A stretch of DNA of 64,000 nucleotides from Sphingobium terrigena (GTDB lineage: Bacteria > Pseudomonadota > Alphaproteobacteria > Sphingomonadales > Sphingomonadaceae). The position numbers were made by a program, and so were the translations under genes. The notes beneath the pieces are model-generated. The model was not told the DNA's origin, did no database searches, and saw only the letters and a list, made by a program, of their open reading frames with translations. Location: contig NZ_QVRA01000002.1 in the NCBI RefSeq assembly GCF_003591655.1, positions 80,910-144,909 of the forward strand, given 5' to 3'. Positions 18,716-28,423 of the stretch are shown one piece after another (positions within the stretch are counted from its first letter, which is position 1; each line of letters starts with the position of its first letter).

Positions 18716-20170
18716 ATGTCAGCGAATATGACGGCAAGTGCAACGGGAATGAACAAGCCGGTAGTGACCCGTTTCGCGCCATCGCCGACCGGGTTCCTGC
18801 ATATTGGCGGTGCCCGCACGGCTTTGTTCAACTGGCTGTTCGCGCGTCACCATGGCGGCAAATTCCTGTTGCGGATCGAGGATACCGACCGCGCCCGTTC
18901 GACCGAGGAAGCCGTAGCCGCGATTTTCGACGGGCTGGACTGGCTGGGCCTGGGCGGCGACGAACCGGCCGTGTTCCAGTTTGCCCGCACCCCCCGCCAT
19001 GCCGAGGTCGCCAATGCGATGCTGGCGGGCGGCCATGCCTATAAATGCTATGCGACCCCGGAAGAACTGGCGGAACTGCGCGAACAGCAGCGCGCCGCCA
19101 AGCAGCCGATGCGCTATGACGGCCGCTGGCGCGACCGCTCGCCCGACGAAGCGCCCGAAGGCGCACCCTTTGTCATCCGCCTGAAAGCCCCGCGCGAAGG
19201 CGAAACGGTGATCGAGGATGCGGTGCAGGGCCGCGTCGTCGTGCAGAATGCCGAGCTGGACGACATGATCCTGCTGCGGTCTGACGGCACGCCCACCTAT
19301 ATGCTGGCCGTCGTGGTTGACGATAATGACATGGGCGTCACCCATGTCATTCGCGGCGACGATCATCTCAACAACGCCTTCCGCCAGCTGTGCATCATAA
19401 GAGCGATGAATTGGGAAGAGCCGGTCTATGCCCATATCCCGCTGATCCACGGATCGGACGGCGCGAAATTGTCCAAGCGTCATGGCGCTCTGGGCGTCGA
19501 CGCCTATCGCGACGATATGGGGATGCTGCCCGAAGCGGTGCTGAACTATCTGCTGCGGCTGGGCTGGGGCCATGGCGACGAGGAGTTTATCCCGATCGCC
19601 CGCGCCATCGAGCTTTTCGACATCAGCGGCGTCGGCCGTTCGCCGTCACGTTTCGACATCAAGAAGCTGGAAAATCTGAACGGCCATTATCTGCGCGAAG
19701 CGGATGACGCACGCCTCGCCGCGCTGGTTGCGCCGCGCGTCGCGGCACGTCTGGACCGCGCCCTGCCCGAAACCGGCCTCGCTTTGTTGACGGCCGCCAT
19801 GCCATCGCTCAAGCCGCGCGCCAAAACGCTTAATGAAATTGCCGAGGGCGCAGAATTTCTGTTCAAAAATTGCCCGCTGGATTTTGACGAAAAGGCATTG
19901 GCTCTGCTAGACGACTCGGCGCGCGCGCTGCTGGGCAAGACAGCCGACGCCTTGCGGCCAGTCCAATCATGGACGGTCGAGGCGATCGAGGACGCAATTC
20001 GTCGCGTGGCAGAGGATGCTGGCCTGGGGCTGGGCAAGGTGGCGCAGCCGCTCCGTGCGGCGCTCACCGGGCGCACCGTCTCGCCGGGTATTTTTGATGT
20101 CCTCTTCCTTCTGGGGAAAGAGGGGAGCTTGGAACGGCTGACCGATGTTGGGCACGCATCGGTTGGCTGA
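18716..20170 (+). CDS. gltX: Glutamate-tRNA ligase
   Basis: Charges tRNA-Glu (and possibly tRNA-Gln in organisms using GatCAB). 484 aa from the ATG at 18716. HIGH-type motif [19 protein letters not shown], class I core [17 protein letters not shown], and KMSKS-type motif [13 protein letters not shown] are all present, with the C-terminal anticodon-binding helical domain. Followed by gltA after a 20-bp gap. Confidence 0.96.
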   Translation: MSANMTASATGMNKPVVTRFAPSPTGFLHIGGARTALFNWLFARHHGGKFLLRIEDTDRARSTEEAVAAIFDGLDWLGLGGDEPAVFQFARTPRHAEVANAMLAGGHAYKCYATPEELAELREQQRAAKQPMRYDGRWRDRSPDEAPEGAPFVIRLKAPREGETVIEDAVQGRVVVQNAELDDMILLRSDGTPTYMLAVVVDDNDMGVTHVIRGDDHLNNAFRQLCIIRAMNWEEPVYAHIPLIHGSDGAKLSKRHGALGVDAYRDDMGMLPEAVLNYLLRLGWGHGDEEFIPIARAIELFDISGVGRSPSRFDIKKLENLNGHYLREADDARLAALVAPRVAARLDRALPETGLALLTAAMPSLKPRAKTLNEIAEGAEFLFKNCPLDFDEKALALLDDSARALLGKTADALRPVQSWTVEAIEDAIRRVAEDAGLGLGKVAQPLRAALTGRTVSPGIFDVLFLLGKEGSLERLTDVGHASVG

Positions 20171-20190
20171 TGGCATACAAGGAGAACAAT

Positions 20191-21477
20191 ATGTCGGATA
20201 ACAAAGCCACTTTGACCGTCGGGGGAGAGACGAAAGACTATGCTGTCATGGACGGCTCAGTCGGTCCGCAGGTCATCGATGTGCGCAAGCTGTACGCCAA
20301 TACCGGCATGTTCACCTATGATCCGGGCTTTACCTCGACGGCCAGCTGCGAATCCGGCCTGACCTATATCGACGGTGACGAAGGCGTTTTGCTGCATCGC
20401 GGCTATCCGATCGGCCAGCTCGCCGAAGAATCCAGCTTCATGGAAGTCAGCTACCTGCTGTTGAACGGCGAACTGCCGTCCAAGGCTGAACTGGACGACT
20501 TCACCCGCACGATCACGCGGCACACGATGGTCAATGAACAGCTTACGACCTTCTATCGCGGCTTCCGTCGCGACGCGCACCCCATGGCGATCATGTGCGG
20601 CGTCGTCGGCGCGCTGTCGGCCTTCTATCATGACTCGACCGATATTAATGATCCGGTGCAGCGCAAGATTGCCAGCCACCGCCTGATCGCCAAGATGCCG
20701 ACGATCGCGGCGATGGCCTATAAATATTCGGTGGGCCAGCCCTTCGTCTATCCGCGCAACGACCTGTCCTACACCGCCAATTTCCTGCGCATGACCTTCT
20801 CGGTCCCGGCGGAGGAATATATCCCCGATCCGGTGATCGTGGATGCCATGGACAAGATTTTCATCCTCCATGCCGACCATGAACAGAATGCGTCGACGTC
20901 GACCGTGCGCCTGGCCGGTTCGTCGGGTGCAAATCCCTTCGCCTGCATCGCGGCAGGCATCGCCTGCCTGTGGGGTCCGGCCCATGGCGGTGCGAACGAA
21001 GCCGCGCTCAACATGCTGCGCGAAATCGGCACGGTCGATCGCATCCCGGAATATATCGCCCGCGCCAAGAATAAGGACGATCCGTTCCGCCTGATGGGCT
21101 TTGGCCATCGCGTCTATAAAAATTACGATCCCCGCGCGACCGTCATGCAAAAGACGGCAGAGGACGTGCTCAAGACAATGGGCGTGACCGATCCCGTGTT
21201 CGACGTAGCGCGTGAACTGGAAAAGATTGCGCTGAGCGATCCCTATTTCATCGAAAAGAAGCTCTTCCCCAACGTCGACTTCTATTCGGGCGTGATCCTG
21301 TCGGCCATCGGCTTCCCGACCGAAATGTTCACCGTTCTCTTCGCCCTCGCCCGCACCGTCGGCTGGGTTGCGCAGTGGAACGAAATGATTTCGGACCCAG
21401 CGCAGAAGATCGGTCGTCCGCGCCAGCTCTACACTGGCCCGGTGCAGCGCGACTACGTCCCCGTCGACAAGCGCTAA
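20191..21477 (+). CDS. gltA: Citrate synthase (type II)
   Basis: Condenses acetyl-CoA with oxaloacetate at the entry to the TCA cycle. 428 aa from the ATG at 20191, with AAGGAGA upstream. The long type II form has the N-terminal extension and catalytic motifs [50 protein letters not shown] and [15 protein letters not shown]. It ends just before a strong terminator. Confidence 0.97.
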   Translation: MSDNKATLTVGGETKDYAVMDGSVGPQVIDVRKLYANTGMFTYDPGFTSTASCESGLTYIDGDEGVLLHRGYPIGQLAEESSFMEVSYLLLNGELPSKAELDDFTRTITRHTMVNEQLTTFYRGFRRDAHPMAIMCGVVGALSAFYHDSTDINDPVQRKIASHRLIAKMPTIAAMAYKYSVGQPFVYPRNDLSYTANFLRMTFSVPAEEYIPDPVIVDAMDKIFILHADHEQNASTSTVRLAGSSGANPFACIAAGIACLWGPAHGGANEAALNMLREIGTVDRIPEYIARAKNKDDPFRLMGFGHRVYKNYDPRATVMQKTAEDVLKTMGVTDPVFDVARELEKIALSDPYFIEKKLFPNVDFYSGVILSAIGFPTEMFTVLFALARTVGWVAQWNEMISDPAQKIGRPRQLYTGPVQRDYVPVDKR

Positions 21478-21503
21478 CCCGCCCGACCACACCGACAATG
21501 CAG

Positions 21504-21533
21504 AACGGCGCTCCCATTGGGGGCGCCGTTTTT
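21504..21533 (+). terminator. Rho-independent terminator of gltA
   Basis: AACGGCGCTCCC-ATT-GGGGGCGCCGTT, a 12-bp stem with one G-T wobble and 3-nt loop, followed by TTT. Confidence 0.9.
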
Positions 21534-21540
21534 CGTGGGA

Positions 21541-22920
21541 TCATAGGCCCGTCGGCAATGACAGGATGAAGCGCGCGCCTTCGCCCGGCGCGCCGCCAAT
21601 GCGAATATCGCCCCCCATCGCACGCGCCAGGCGGCGGGAAATGTAGAGGCCCAGGCCACTACCCCCGGCATCGTCGCGACCCAGCCGCTCGAACTTCTCG
21701 AAAATCCGCTCGCGATCCGCGACCGCGACACCCTGCCCCTGATCGATCACCATGATCCGCGCCTGGCCATGATCGCTTTCAGTGACGATCAGCACCTCGC
21801 TGTCTGCGGGCGAATAGCGCACGGCATTGCCGATCAGGTTCACCAAGATTTGCAACACCCGGCGAAACTCGCCGGTGGCGGGCGTGCTGGCGTCCGGGTC
21901 CGGCGCAATTATGCGAATCTGCCGGTCGAGCGCCTTGACCGCCAGCAATCCGGCGGCGCGACGGCCCAGATCGACCAGATCGACCTCTTCGGCGATCACA
22001 CTGAAATCGGGCCGGTCGATCGCCTGCAAATCGGCCAGATCATCGACCAGCGCCATCAGATGCCGTCCTGCCGCAGCAATGTCCGTGGCATAATCGGCAT
22101 AATCGGGGCGCAATGGCCCTTCCAACTGCGCGCTGATCGTATCAGCGTTGGCGATGATCCGCCCAAGCGGCTGGCGCAGCGAACGGTCCAGCCGTTTGCC
22201 AAATTCGCCCGGATAAAGCGCGACCGCTGCGTCCTGCGCCATTGGCACGACCACTATCTGCTCCAGCGGAAAGGCGGTGCCGCGATAGCCGGTCAGTTGC
22301 CCGGCCAGATCGAACATGGGAAAGCCCGACAGGCGAAACGACCGCGCCGGATCGCTGACCAGAACTGCCATCTGATCGCGGAAGGCACGCCTTTGAGCAA
22401 AGGCGCGCAGCATCGCCATGTCGCCATCCTCGTCAGGCTGAAGCTGGAAATAACCGGAAAAACGGCTGCCTGGCACCGGCGGATCGGGCGGCAGCGCGCC
22501 ATGCGCGTCGCTGCCTGCCAGCACCATCTGAAACCGCAACTGCATGTCGATCTGCCAGTTCCAGCCATCGGCCAGCGCGGCAATATCCGCCTCGCGGCGT
22601 GCTGCGTCCGCTGGCAGCACGGTCGCCGGCCGTTCATGCCAGTCGATGATCGAGAGGGTCACGCCATCGCCATCGGGCCTCGCCCGGACCCACATATCGA
22701 TGTCACCGCGCTCGGTCGCGGCGATGATCGGCCGCGATACAGTAATGGCCAACCGCGCCGACAGCCGCGCGATCGCGGCCAATTGCGGCACCGCGACCGG
22801 CGTACCAAGGTCACCGCCTGCCTCGCGCTGAAGCGTCAGCAGGCGCAGGTCCGCGCTTAGCAACAGACCATCGGCAGAGACGGAGGCCCGGATGATCGCG
22901 GGGTGCGACGGCATATTCAC
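21541..22920 (-). CDS. Histidine-kinase-like protein lacking the phospho-accepting histidine
   Basis: 459 aa (GTG start at 22920 in a 4-bp overlap with the upstream gene, or ATG at 22914). The N-terminal half has a PAS-like region without membrane segments. The dimerisation helix reads LDRSLRQPLGRIIANAD where kinases have S-H-E/D-L-R-T-P-L, so the phospho-His is Arg (codon 22183-22185). The ATP-binding domain is intact: N box LVNLIGNAVRYSP, G1 DQGQGV, F box FEKFERL, G2 GGSGLGLYISRRLA. It may bind ATP and signal by conformation or act on another protein, as the pseudo-kinase DivL does in Caulobacter. Last gene of a four-gene leftward operon. Confidence 0.85.
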   Translation of the reverse strand: MNMPSHPAIIRASVSADGLLLSADLRLLTLQREAGGDLGTPVAVPQLAAIARLSARLAITVSRPIIAATERGDIDMWVRARPDGDGVTLSIIDWHERPATVLPADAARREADIAALADGWNWQIDMQLRFQMVLAGSDAHGALPPDPPVPGSRFSGYFQLQPDEDGDMAMLRAFAQRRAFRDQMAVLVSDPARSFRLSGFPMFDLAGQLTGYRGTAFPLEQIVVVPMAQDAAVALYPGEFGKRLDRSLRQPLGRIIANADTISAQLEGPLRPDYADYATDIAAAGRHLMALVDDLADLQAIDRPDFSVIAEEVDLVDLGRRAAGLLAVKALDRQIRIIAPDPDASTPATGEFRRVLQILVNLIGNAVRYSPADSEVLIVTESDHGQARIMVIDQGQGVAVADRERIFEKFERLGRDDAGGSGLGLYISRRLARAMGGDIRIGGAPGEGARFILSLPTGL

Positions 22921-24005
22921 GCGCCCGTCACCCGGCGCAGATGGTCGAGCCTGGATCGGAAAGCGGGCGGCGTGCGCAACGCGCTGACGGCCGAATCGGC
23001 GTGTGCCTCGGTCAGCCCCTGATAGCGCTCTGCCTCTGCCACGATCGCAGCGTCGGACAGCGACGGGCGTACCGGCCGCAACGCCAGCAGCAAATGGCGA
23101 TAATCAGCGTCCGATCCGCCCAGCGCCCGGCATAGCATCGCCACCTGCCTAAGCGGCCCCATCACCAATATGTCGGTCGCTTGCCCCGTCGCCATGCGCA
23201 ACCGCCTTGCCGCCAATGCGGCAAATAGCAAAAAGCGCCGCTGCCCCAGCGCGACACCCATCAGTTCAGGCGAATCAGCCAGGTCGCCCATCCGCCGCAC
23301 CAGCCGATCGGCCTCCGCAATCGGACTGGCGCTTTCTTCATGGTCGGCGAGCAAGGCCCAGCCCGACCGTTCGAACGCCACCAGCACAGCGTCGCCCAGA
23401 TCAGGCGTGCTCCGCTGCACCATAGCAGCCAGACAGGCCGCCGCCGTCCACACCAGTTCGGCAAAATATTCAGCGGGCAGGTCCGGTCGCATCGGTCGAT
23501 CTTCGCCGCCCGTAGCGATCCAGCGTCCTTCCGCCAGCGCCAGCGCAGACAGCGCCTCGCCGATCAGCGGATCATCACCCAGCGCCAAAACGTCGCCATC
23601 ACCATCGTCCAAATGCTCAATGTCAGGCTGACCAAATTGCCGCAGCATCAGGCTGACCCCGGCACGCATCTGCATATGCGCCAGCAGCGCCGGACCCAGC
23701 AGCGTCGGTTGCGCCCGCACGGTCGGCCAGCACAGCGGTTCGGGCGAACGCGACAATATGTGCGCAACATCGGGCGCATGATCCAGCGACAGCCGCAGCG
23801 CCATCTCGATTGCATTGAGGCATCCCGCCAGATGTCGCCGCGTTTCTGCGATCAACGCATCATGGGGCGCCCGGTCCTCGACCGGGAAGAAGAAGGCCAG
23901 ATCGATGGCATGGCCAACCGGCACGGCGGACATGCCCGCCATGACTTGCGCCATCGGCCAGCTGTCCGCCATGGCCGCACCGGTAAGGGACGAATAGGCG
24001 TTCAT
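22917..24005 (-). CDS. Conserved hypothetical alpha-helical protein, 362 aa
   Basis: I do not recognise this family with confidence. It is an all-alpha soluble protein rich in Ala, Leu and Arg, with HAPDVAHILSRSPEPLCWPTVRA and a C-terminal half of helical repeats (VALGQRRFLLFAALAARRLR, VAMLCRALGGSDADYRHLLL). The first part is faintly reminiscent of DUF2336 HEAT-like proteins found near signalling genes in alphaproteobacteria. It overlaps the kinase-like gene by 4 bp (GTGA), so the two are probably made together. Confidence 0.7.
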   Translation of the reverse strand: MNAYSSLTGAAMADSWPMAQVMAGMSAVPVGHAIDLAFFFPVEDRAPHDALIAETRRHLAGCLNAIEMALRLSLDHAPDVAHILSRSPEPLCWPTVRAQPTLLGPALLAHMQMRAGVSLMLRQFGQPDIEHLDDGDGDVLALGDDPLIGEALSALALAEGRWIATGGEDRPMRPDLPAEYFAELVWTAAACLAAMVQRSTPDLGDAVLVAFERSGWALLADHEESASPIAEADRLVRRMGDLADSPELMGVALGQRRFLLFAALAARRLRMATGQATDILVMGPLRQVAMLCRALGGSDADYRHLLLALRPVRPSLSDAAIVAEAERYQGLTEAHADSAVSALRTPPAFRSRLDHLRRVTGA

Positions 24006-24062
24006 ACCGGGACCATAGCCCGACGTCCTTAAAATGCACTAAACCCTGGCGGCGAAATATGC

Positions 24063-25244
24063 TCAGTCGCGCGGACGCAAAATGATCGCCCCAGCCGACG
24101 CGATCAGCGCCAGCATGGCGACCCTGATGCCCTGCGCCAGCATCCCGACCAGCCCCGCCACGATCAGCAGCAGCAGGACGGTTCCGGGCGTAACGATCAT
24201 CCATGGCCGGGCATTGCCGGTCCGTCGCCAGCGGTCGGCAACCAGCATGATCCCCAGCAACAGCGCCAGATCGGCAGCCAGCGTGCTACTGCCCGCCAGC
24301 ACAATGCCAATCAGCGCCAGCAACGGCGTCACGAACGCCAACAAGCCCATGGGCGGTGGCCGCAGCGCCAGTTCGTCCAGCCGGTCGGCAATTTCCGCCA
24401 GCAACAACGCCCCCAGCAACAGGGCAAATCCGGTCAACGTCCACAGCAGCTCGACCGGCACCAGCGCGATGGCCCCCAGCGCGATGGCAGCGATCCGCAC
24501 CTGCATCGCGGGCACCTGCATCCGCATCAGTGCCGGACTGATCATCCGGGCAAGGGGCGAAAGAAGATAATGTTCAACGCCCCCGCGCGCCCGCGCCGAC
24601 GAAGCGCCTGCCGCCGTCACCGCCTGCGCCACCAGATCGGCCTGCTGTTGCGTCTCGACAAGCGCGACCCGTCCTTCCAGCAGGTCATCCTGCGACACGG
24701 TGACGCGGCGCGCGCCTTTCTGTACCGCCGCGCGCACCAGAGTGAGGGACAAGTCCCAGTCGCCGATCATGTCGAGCGTGCCAAATAACAGCGTCGGGCT
24801 GATCCGCGCCAGCCCGGCCCAGCGCTGTCCCGCATCGATCCGCTCGAACGGCGTGCTGGCGCGGCTGTCGTCCGTGACCAGCAGGGCATTGCCCTCTGCG
24901 CTGCCCATCGCCTCGAAATGCGCCTGCGACACGATCGCCCCGTCGGCGACCAGCAGCACGTCGGCGTCGCGCGGCGCATCCCGCACCATCGATACCATGT
25001 CCCGCACCAGCGCGACGGCGATCCCGTCAGCGCTCAGCCGATCAACGGCCTGCGACAAAGCGGGCGTAATGACACTCACCAGGATCATGATGCGATCCGC
25101 GCCCGCCTGCGCCGCCTGCCGCGCCTGATATTCCACCAGGGTCTGTCCGGCAAAATACAGACTCGCGCGCTGACCCCCGGTCGATTGGCCACCGGACGAA
25201 TCGCCCGAAGCCCGGCTGGCGCTGAGAATAGCCGCGAAACTCAT
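24063..25244 (-). CDS. Degenerate nucleotidyltransferase / CDP-alcohol phosphotransferase-like membrane protein
   Basis: 393 aa from the ATG at 25244. The N-terminal part follows a sugar-nucleotidyltransferase layout (LYFAGQTLVEYQARQAAQAG, DADVLLVADGAIVSQAHFEAM) but lacks the G-G-x-G-T-R-x8-P-K signature. The C-terminal part lines up with the membrane domain of CDP-alcohol phosphotransferases (VEHYLLSPLARMISPALMRM) but the D-G-x2-A-R-x8-G-x3-D-x3-D motif is broken: only DRLDELALR remains. Six or so membrane segments follow. Bifunctional enzymes of this build make phospho-inositol lipids; here catalysis looks lost. Second gene of the operon. Confidence 0.7.
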   Translation of the reverse strand: MSFAAILSASRASGDSSGGQSTGGQRASLYFAGQTLVEYQARQAAQAGADRIMILVSVITPALSQAVDRLSADGIAVALVRDMVSMVRDAPRDADVLLVADGAIVSQAHFEAMGSAEGNALLVTDDSRASTPFERIDAGQRWAGLARISPTLLFGTLDMIGDWDLSLTLVRAAVQKGARRVTVSQDDLLEGRVALVETQQQADLVAQAVTAAGASSARARGGVEHYLLSPLARMISPALMRMQVPAMQVRIAAIALGAIALVPVELLWTLTGFALLLGALLLAEIADRLDELALRPPPMGLLAFVTPLLALIGIVLAGSSTLAADLALLLGIMLVADRWRRTGNARPWMIVTPGTVLLLLIVAGLVGMLAQGIRVAMLALIASAGAIILRPRD

Positions 25245-25334
25245 ATCGTTATGGTATCGACCCGATTGTTGTGCAGCGGGTCTTGTCGCAAGGCTGACGG
25301 CTTCGCGCAAGCGTAGCCGTACCAATGCCGCGAT

Positions 25335-25637
25335 TCAGCCCTGTTGCAACCCCGCCAGCGCCGCCTGCAATCGGCGCAGCACCCGGGGATCACCCGGTGC
25401 CGCCTCAGCCGCCTCGTCCGCCAGGGCCATTAGCGCGGTCAGCCCGAAACTCGCCGCCAGCCCTTTCAGCCGCCAGGCTGCCAGTTCCCAATTGGCGTCG
25501 CACCGCGCCCGCCCCAGCAGGTCGATCTGCCGCGCCGCGCTTTCCATGAAGGCGACGCGCAGGTCCGCGATCAGGGCGCTGTCGTCGCCGACGGCTGCGG
25601 ATAAAGCTGCATGGAGGGCGCCGGGATCATAGGACAT
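25335..25637 (-). CDS. Hpt-like protein lacking the phospho-histidine
   Basis: 100 aa, the length and helical pattern of a stand-alone Hpt domain. The conserved A-H-x-L-K-G-x-A-x-x-x-G motif appears as AAWRLKGLAASFG: the His is Trp (codon 25473-25475) while the Lys-Gly and the later Gly are kept. It therefore cannot pass phosphate by the usual His, but could still dock a receiver domain or kinase. It is first in the leftward operon and divergent from the TipN-like gene, with an 80-bp intergenic region. Confidence 0.8.
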   Translation of the reverse strand: MSYDPGALHAALSAAVGDDSALIADLRVAFMESAARQIDLLGRARCDANWELAAWRLKGLAASFGLTALMALADEAAEAAPGDPRVLRRLQAALAGLQQG

Positions 25638-25718
25638 AGAGGCAGACGCTATCTGGCTTGCGTTAAGTTTTGGTAACAGGGCATTTGCGCAGGCGGAAAA
25701 GCTGCTAGGATGCGCGCC

Positions 25719-28391
25719 ATGACAGGGGGCAGCACAATCGTCGAGTTTTGGCGCGACGAACCACGCACGACCGGCGATGCGTCGCAGGCCGATGATATTT
25801 TGCTTTTGAAACAGGCAGTTCTCGACATTGACGAAGATGATTCGGACGATGGCGCGGGCGATGCCTGGGTCAGGCGCGTGCGCATAGGATTGACCGTTCT
25901 GGCGGTGAGCTGGGTCGGCTTTGCCGGCTGGGCGATGATCGCATCGGGCGATCTGGCCGGTGGCCCCTCAATCTGGGCCAGCGCCGTCGCCACGCTCGTC
26001 GTGCCACTCATTTTGATCGGCCTCGCCTATCTGCTGCTCGTCCGCAACAGCCGCACCGAATCGCGCCGCTATCTCGACACCGCGCGCGCCTTGCGGACCG
26101 AGGCCGACCTGCTCGAACTGCGCCTGGGCCGGATCGCGACCCAGCTGGAAGCCGCCCGCCAGTCGATGCAGGACCAGGCCGAGTTGCTCGACAGCTATGG
26201 CGCAGCGGCCAGCAGCAATATGGAAGCGTCTGCCGAACTGATCGCCAGCCGGTCGAAGGCGACCGCCGACCGCGCCGAATCTGCCGAACGTGCCAGTGTC
26301 GCGCTGTTGGCGAAGATGGACTCGCTGATCGCGACGATCCCCGAACTGGAGGATCGCACGGGCCGTATGGCTGCGCAGATCATGGATAATGGGCATGCGC
26401 TGGCCGAACGGATCGACACGCTCGAAGCGCGGCTTCACGCGCTGGCCGAATTGTCTGACGATGCCCGCGCCCGGACTTTGTCCGCAACCAAGAGCCTGTC
26501 GAGCCAGCTCACCCAGCTTCAGGAAGCGACCCGCACCACCAACGAAGAAGTGACCGGCATGGCGGAGATCGCCGCCGGACGGATCGACGCCACCGCCCAG
26601 AGCGCACGGCAGGCGATGGATCGCACCCGTCAGGATATAGAAACCCAGGCAGCAGCTCTGGCAACGCTGGTTGAAACCGCTGAAACCGGCATCACCAGTA
26701 CCAGCGAAAGCGTGCGCACGACGTTGATCCATGATCTCGACACGGCGCAGGCGGACCTGACCGCGCGGCTCGACGCCGCCCTGCGCAACGTGCGCGCCAC
26801 CATGGCGACGACCGACGAAGGCTTGTCGCGCCGCGCCGAACATCTCGAAGCGCTCGTCGCTGCCGCACAGGCCGGGATCGGCAATGTCAGTGAGACCACC
26901 CTGTCGATGCTGACGCGAGACATGGATGCCATCGAAACCGACCTGCGCGAACGGCTCGATGCTGCGCTGGCACGGGCGCAGGAAGCGTTGGCGCTGACCG
27001 ACGGCAATCTGTCGTCCCAGTCCGCCGCGCTCGAATCGCTGGTCGCCCGGTCGCGCGACAGCCTGGACGCCATTGGCAGCGAAACGGTCACGGGTCTGGC
27101 CAACACAATCGGTGACGTAGAAAACCGGCTGCACCAGATAAATGACGTCATGGCGGGGCAGCACAGCCTGATGGCTGGTATCCAGGCCGGGCTGGACGAT
27201 ACGATCGCCACGACCCAGGCGCGGTTCGCCACGCTGGAAGAGGTCGCTCTCGCCCGCAGCGAACGGCTGACTGAAGCGCTTGCGCGTCTGACCGCTGAAA
27301 CCCAGCGGATTGACGGCGCGCTGGCGACCGGGGGGATGACCGCCGAAAAGCTGATCGGTTGCGCGGAAACCCTGCTGGTGGCGCTCGATTCGAGCGTGCG
27401 TGAACTGGACGAAACCTATCCCGCCGCGCTGGAGCGGTTCGACGCCCGACTGGAACAGAGCCGTGCCCTGCTGGGCAGCACCACGCCCGAAATGGAGCGG
27501 CTGGAGGCGATTTCGCAGGCGCTGGTCGGTCGCACCGAAGAAGCCGAATCGATGCTGCGCGGTCAGGGCAGTCGCCTGACGGAATGGCTGGAAAGCACGC
27601 AGGGCGGGCTGGAGGCCAATCGCAATCTGGTCGAACGGTTGCGCGTGGCGCTCGACGGCGCGCATCAGGACGCGACCCGCATCACCGAGGGTGCCGGGCC
27701 ATTGCTCGTCACCGCCCTGCTGCGCGTCAAGGACACGGCCGATCAGGCCGCCGAGCGCGCGCGCCAGGCGCTGGGCCGCGCCATTCCCGAAGCCGCGCAG
27801 GCTCTGGCCGACGCCAGTGAACAGGCGATGCAGACCGCTATCGGCGACAAGGTAACGGCGCAGATCGAACAGGTCGCGCGCGTCGCCGAAGAAGCGGTCA
27901 AGGCTGCGCATCAGGCGTCAGAGCGGCTGACCCGTCAGTTGCTGACCATCGCCGACACCAGCGCCAGCGTCGAACAGCGGATCGAGGAAGCCGAGCGCGC
28001 GTCGGAAAATCGCGACCGCGACCATTTTGCCCGCCGTTCCGCGCTGCTGATCGAATCGCTCAACAGCACCGCGATCGACGTCGCCAAGATCCTGTCCAAC
28101 GACGTCACCGATTCAAGCTGGTCGGCCTATCTGAAGGGCGATCGCGGCGTATTCACCCGCCGCGCTGTCAGATTGTTGGATGCCGGGGAATCGCGGGAAA
28201 TCGCGCTCCATTATGACAATGACCCGGAATTCCGCGATCATGTGAACCGCTATATCCATGATTTTGAAGGGATGCTGCGGATCATCCTGTCCGCGCGTGA
28301 CGGCAACGCGCTGGGCGTCGCCATCCTCTCATCGGATATGGGCAAGCTCTATGTCGCGCTGGCGCAGGCGATCGAGCGGCTGCGGCAGTAA
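25719..28391 (+). CDS. TipN-like membrane-anchored coiled-coil protein
   Basis: About 890 aa (ATG at 25719, or 25710). Layout: acidic N-terminus (DIDEDDSDDGAGD); two membrane segments near residues 50-72 and 83-105 (IGLTVLAVSWVGFAGWAMIA, VATLVVPLILIGLAYLLLV); a very long Ala/Glu/Arg-rich coiled coil to about residue 770; and a conserved globular C-terminus (SSWSAYLKGDRGVFTRRAVR, DPEFRDHVNRYIHDFEGMLR, ALGVAILSSDMGKLYVALAQ). Length and two-TM-plus-coiled-coil build match Caulobacter TipN, the new-pole landmark. Function by architecture only. Divergent from the pseudo-phosphorelay operon. Confidence 0.7.
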   Translation: MTGGSTIVEFWRDEPRTTGDASQADDILLLKQAVLDIDEDDSDDGAGDAWVRRVRIGLTVLAVSWVGFAGWAMIASGDLAGGPSIWASAVATLVVPLILIGLAYLLLVRNSRTESRRYLDTARALRTEADLLELRLGRIATQLEAARQSMQDQAELLDSYGAAASSNMEASAELIASRSKATADRAESAERASVALLAKMDSLIATIPELEDRTGRMAAQIMDNGHALAERIDTLEARLHALAELSDDARARTLSATKSLSSQLTQLQEATRTTNEEVTGMAEIAAGRIDATAQSARQAMDRTRQDIETQAAALATLVETAETGITSTSESVRTTLIHDLDTAQADLTARLDAALRNVRATMATTDEGLSRRAEHLEALVAAAQAGIGNVSETTLSMLTRDMDAIETDLRERLDAALARAQEALALTDGNLSSQSAALESLVARSRDSLDAIGSETVTGLANTIGDVENRLHQINDVMAGQHSLMAGIQAGLDDTIATTQARFATLEEVALARSERLTEALARLTAETQRIDGALATGGMTAEKLIGCAETLLVALDSSVRELDETYPAALERFDARLEQSRALLGSTTPEMERLEAISQALVGRTEEAESMLRGQGSRLTEWLESTQGGLEANRNLVERLRVALDGAHQDATRITEGAGPLLVTALLRVKDTADQAAERARQALGRAIPEAAQALADASEQAMQTAIGDKVTAQIEQVARVAEEAVKAAHQASERLTRQLLTIADTSASVEQRIEEAERASENRDRDHFARRSALLIESLNSTAIDVAKILSNDVTDSSWSAYLKGDRGVFTRRAVRLLDAGESREIALHYDNDPEFRDHVNRYIHDFEGMLRIILSARDGNALGVAILSSDMGKLYVALAQAIERLRQ

Positions 28392-28423
28392 GCGGAGCGC
28401 GTAATGGCGTGACGCCCCCACTT

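Noticed and set aside
25665..25680. CtrA-like site TTAAGTTTTGGTAAC between the Hpt-like and TipN-like genes
   Set aside because: Differs from TTAA-N7-TTAA at two positions or has spacing off by one; attractive given the context but too weak to claim.
25968..27911. 647-codon leftward open frame over the TipN-like gene
   Set aside because: Gly/Arg/Gln-rich nonsense typical of antisense frames; the rightward frame has coherent membrane and coiled-coil structure.
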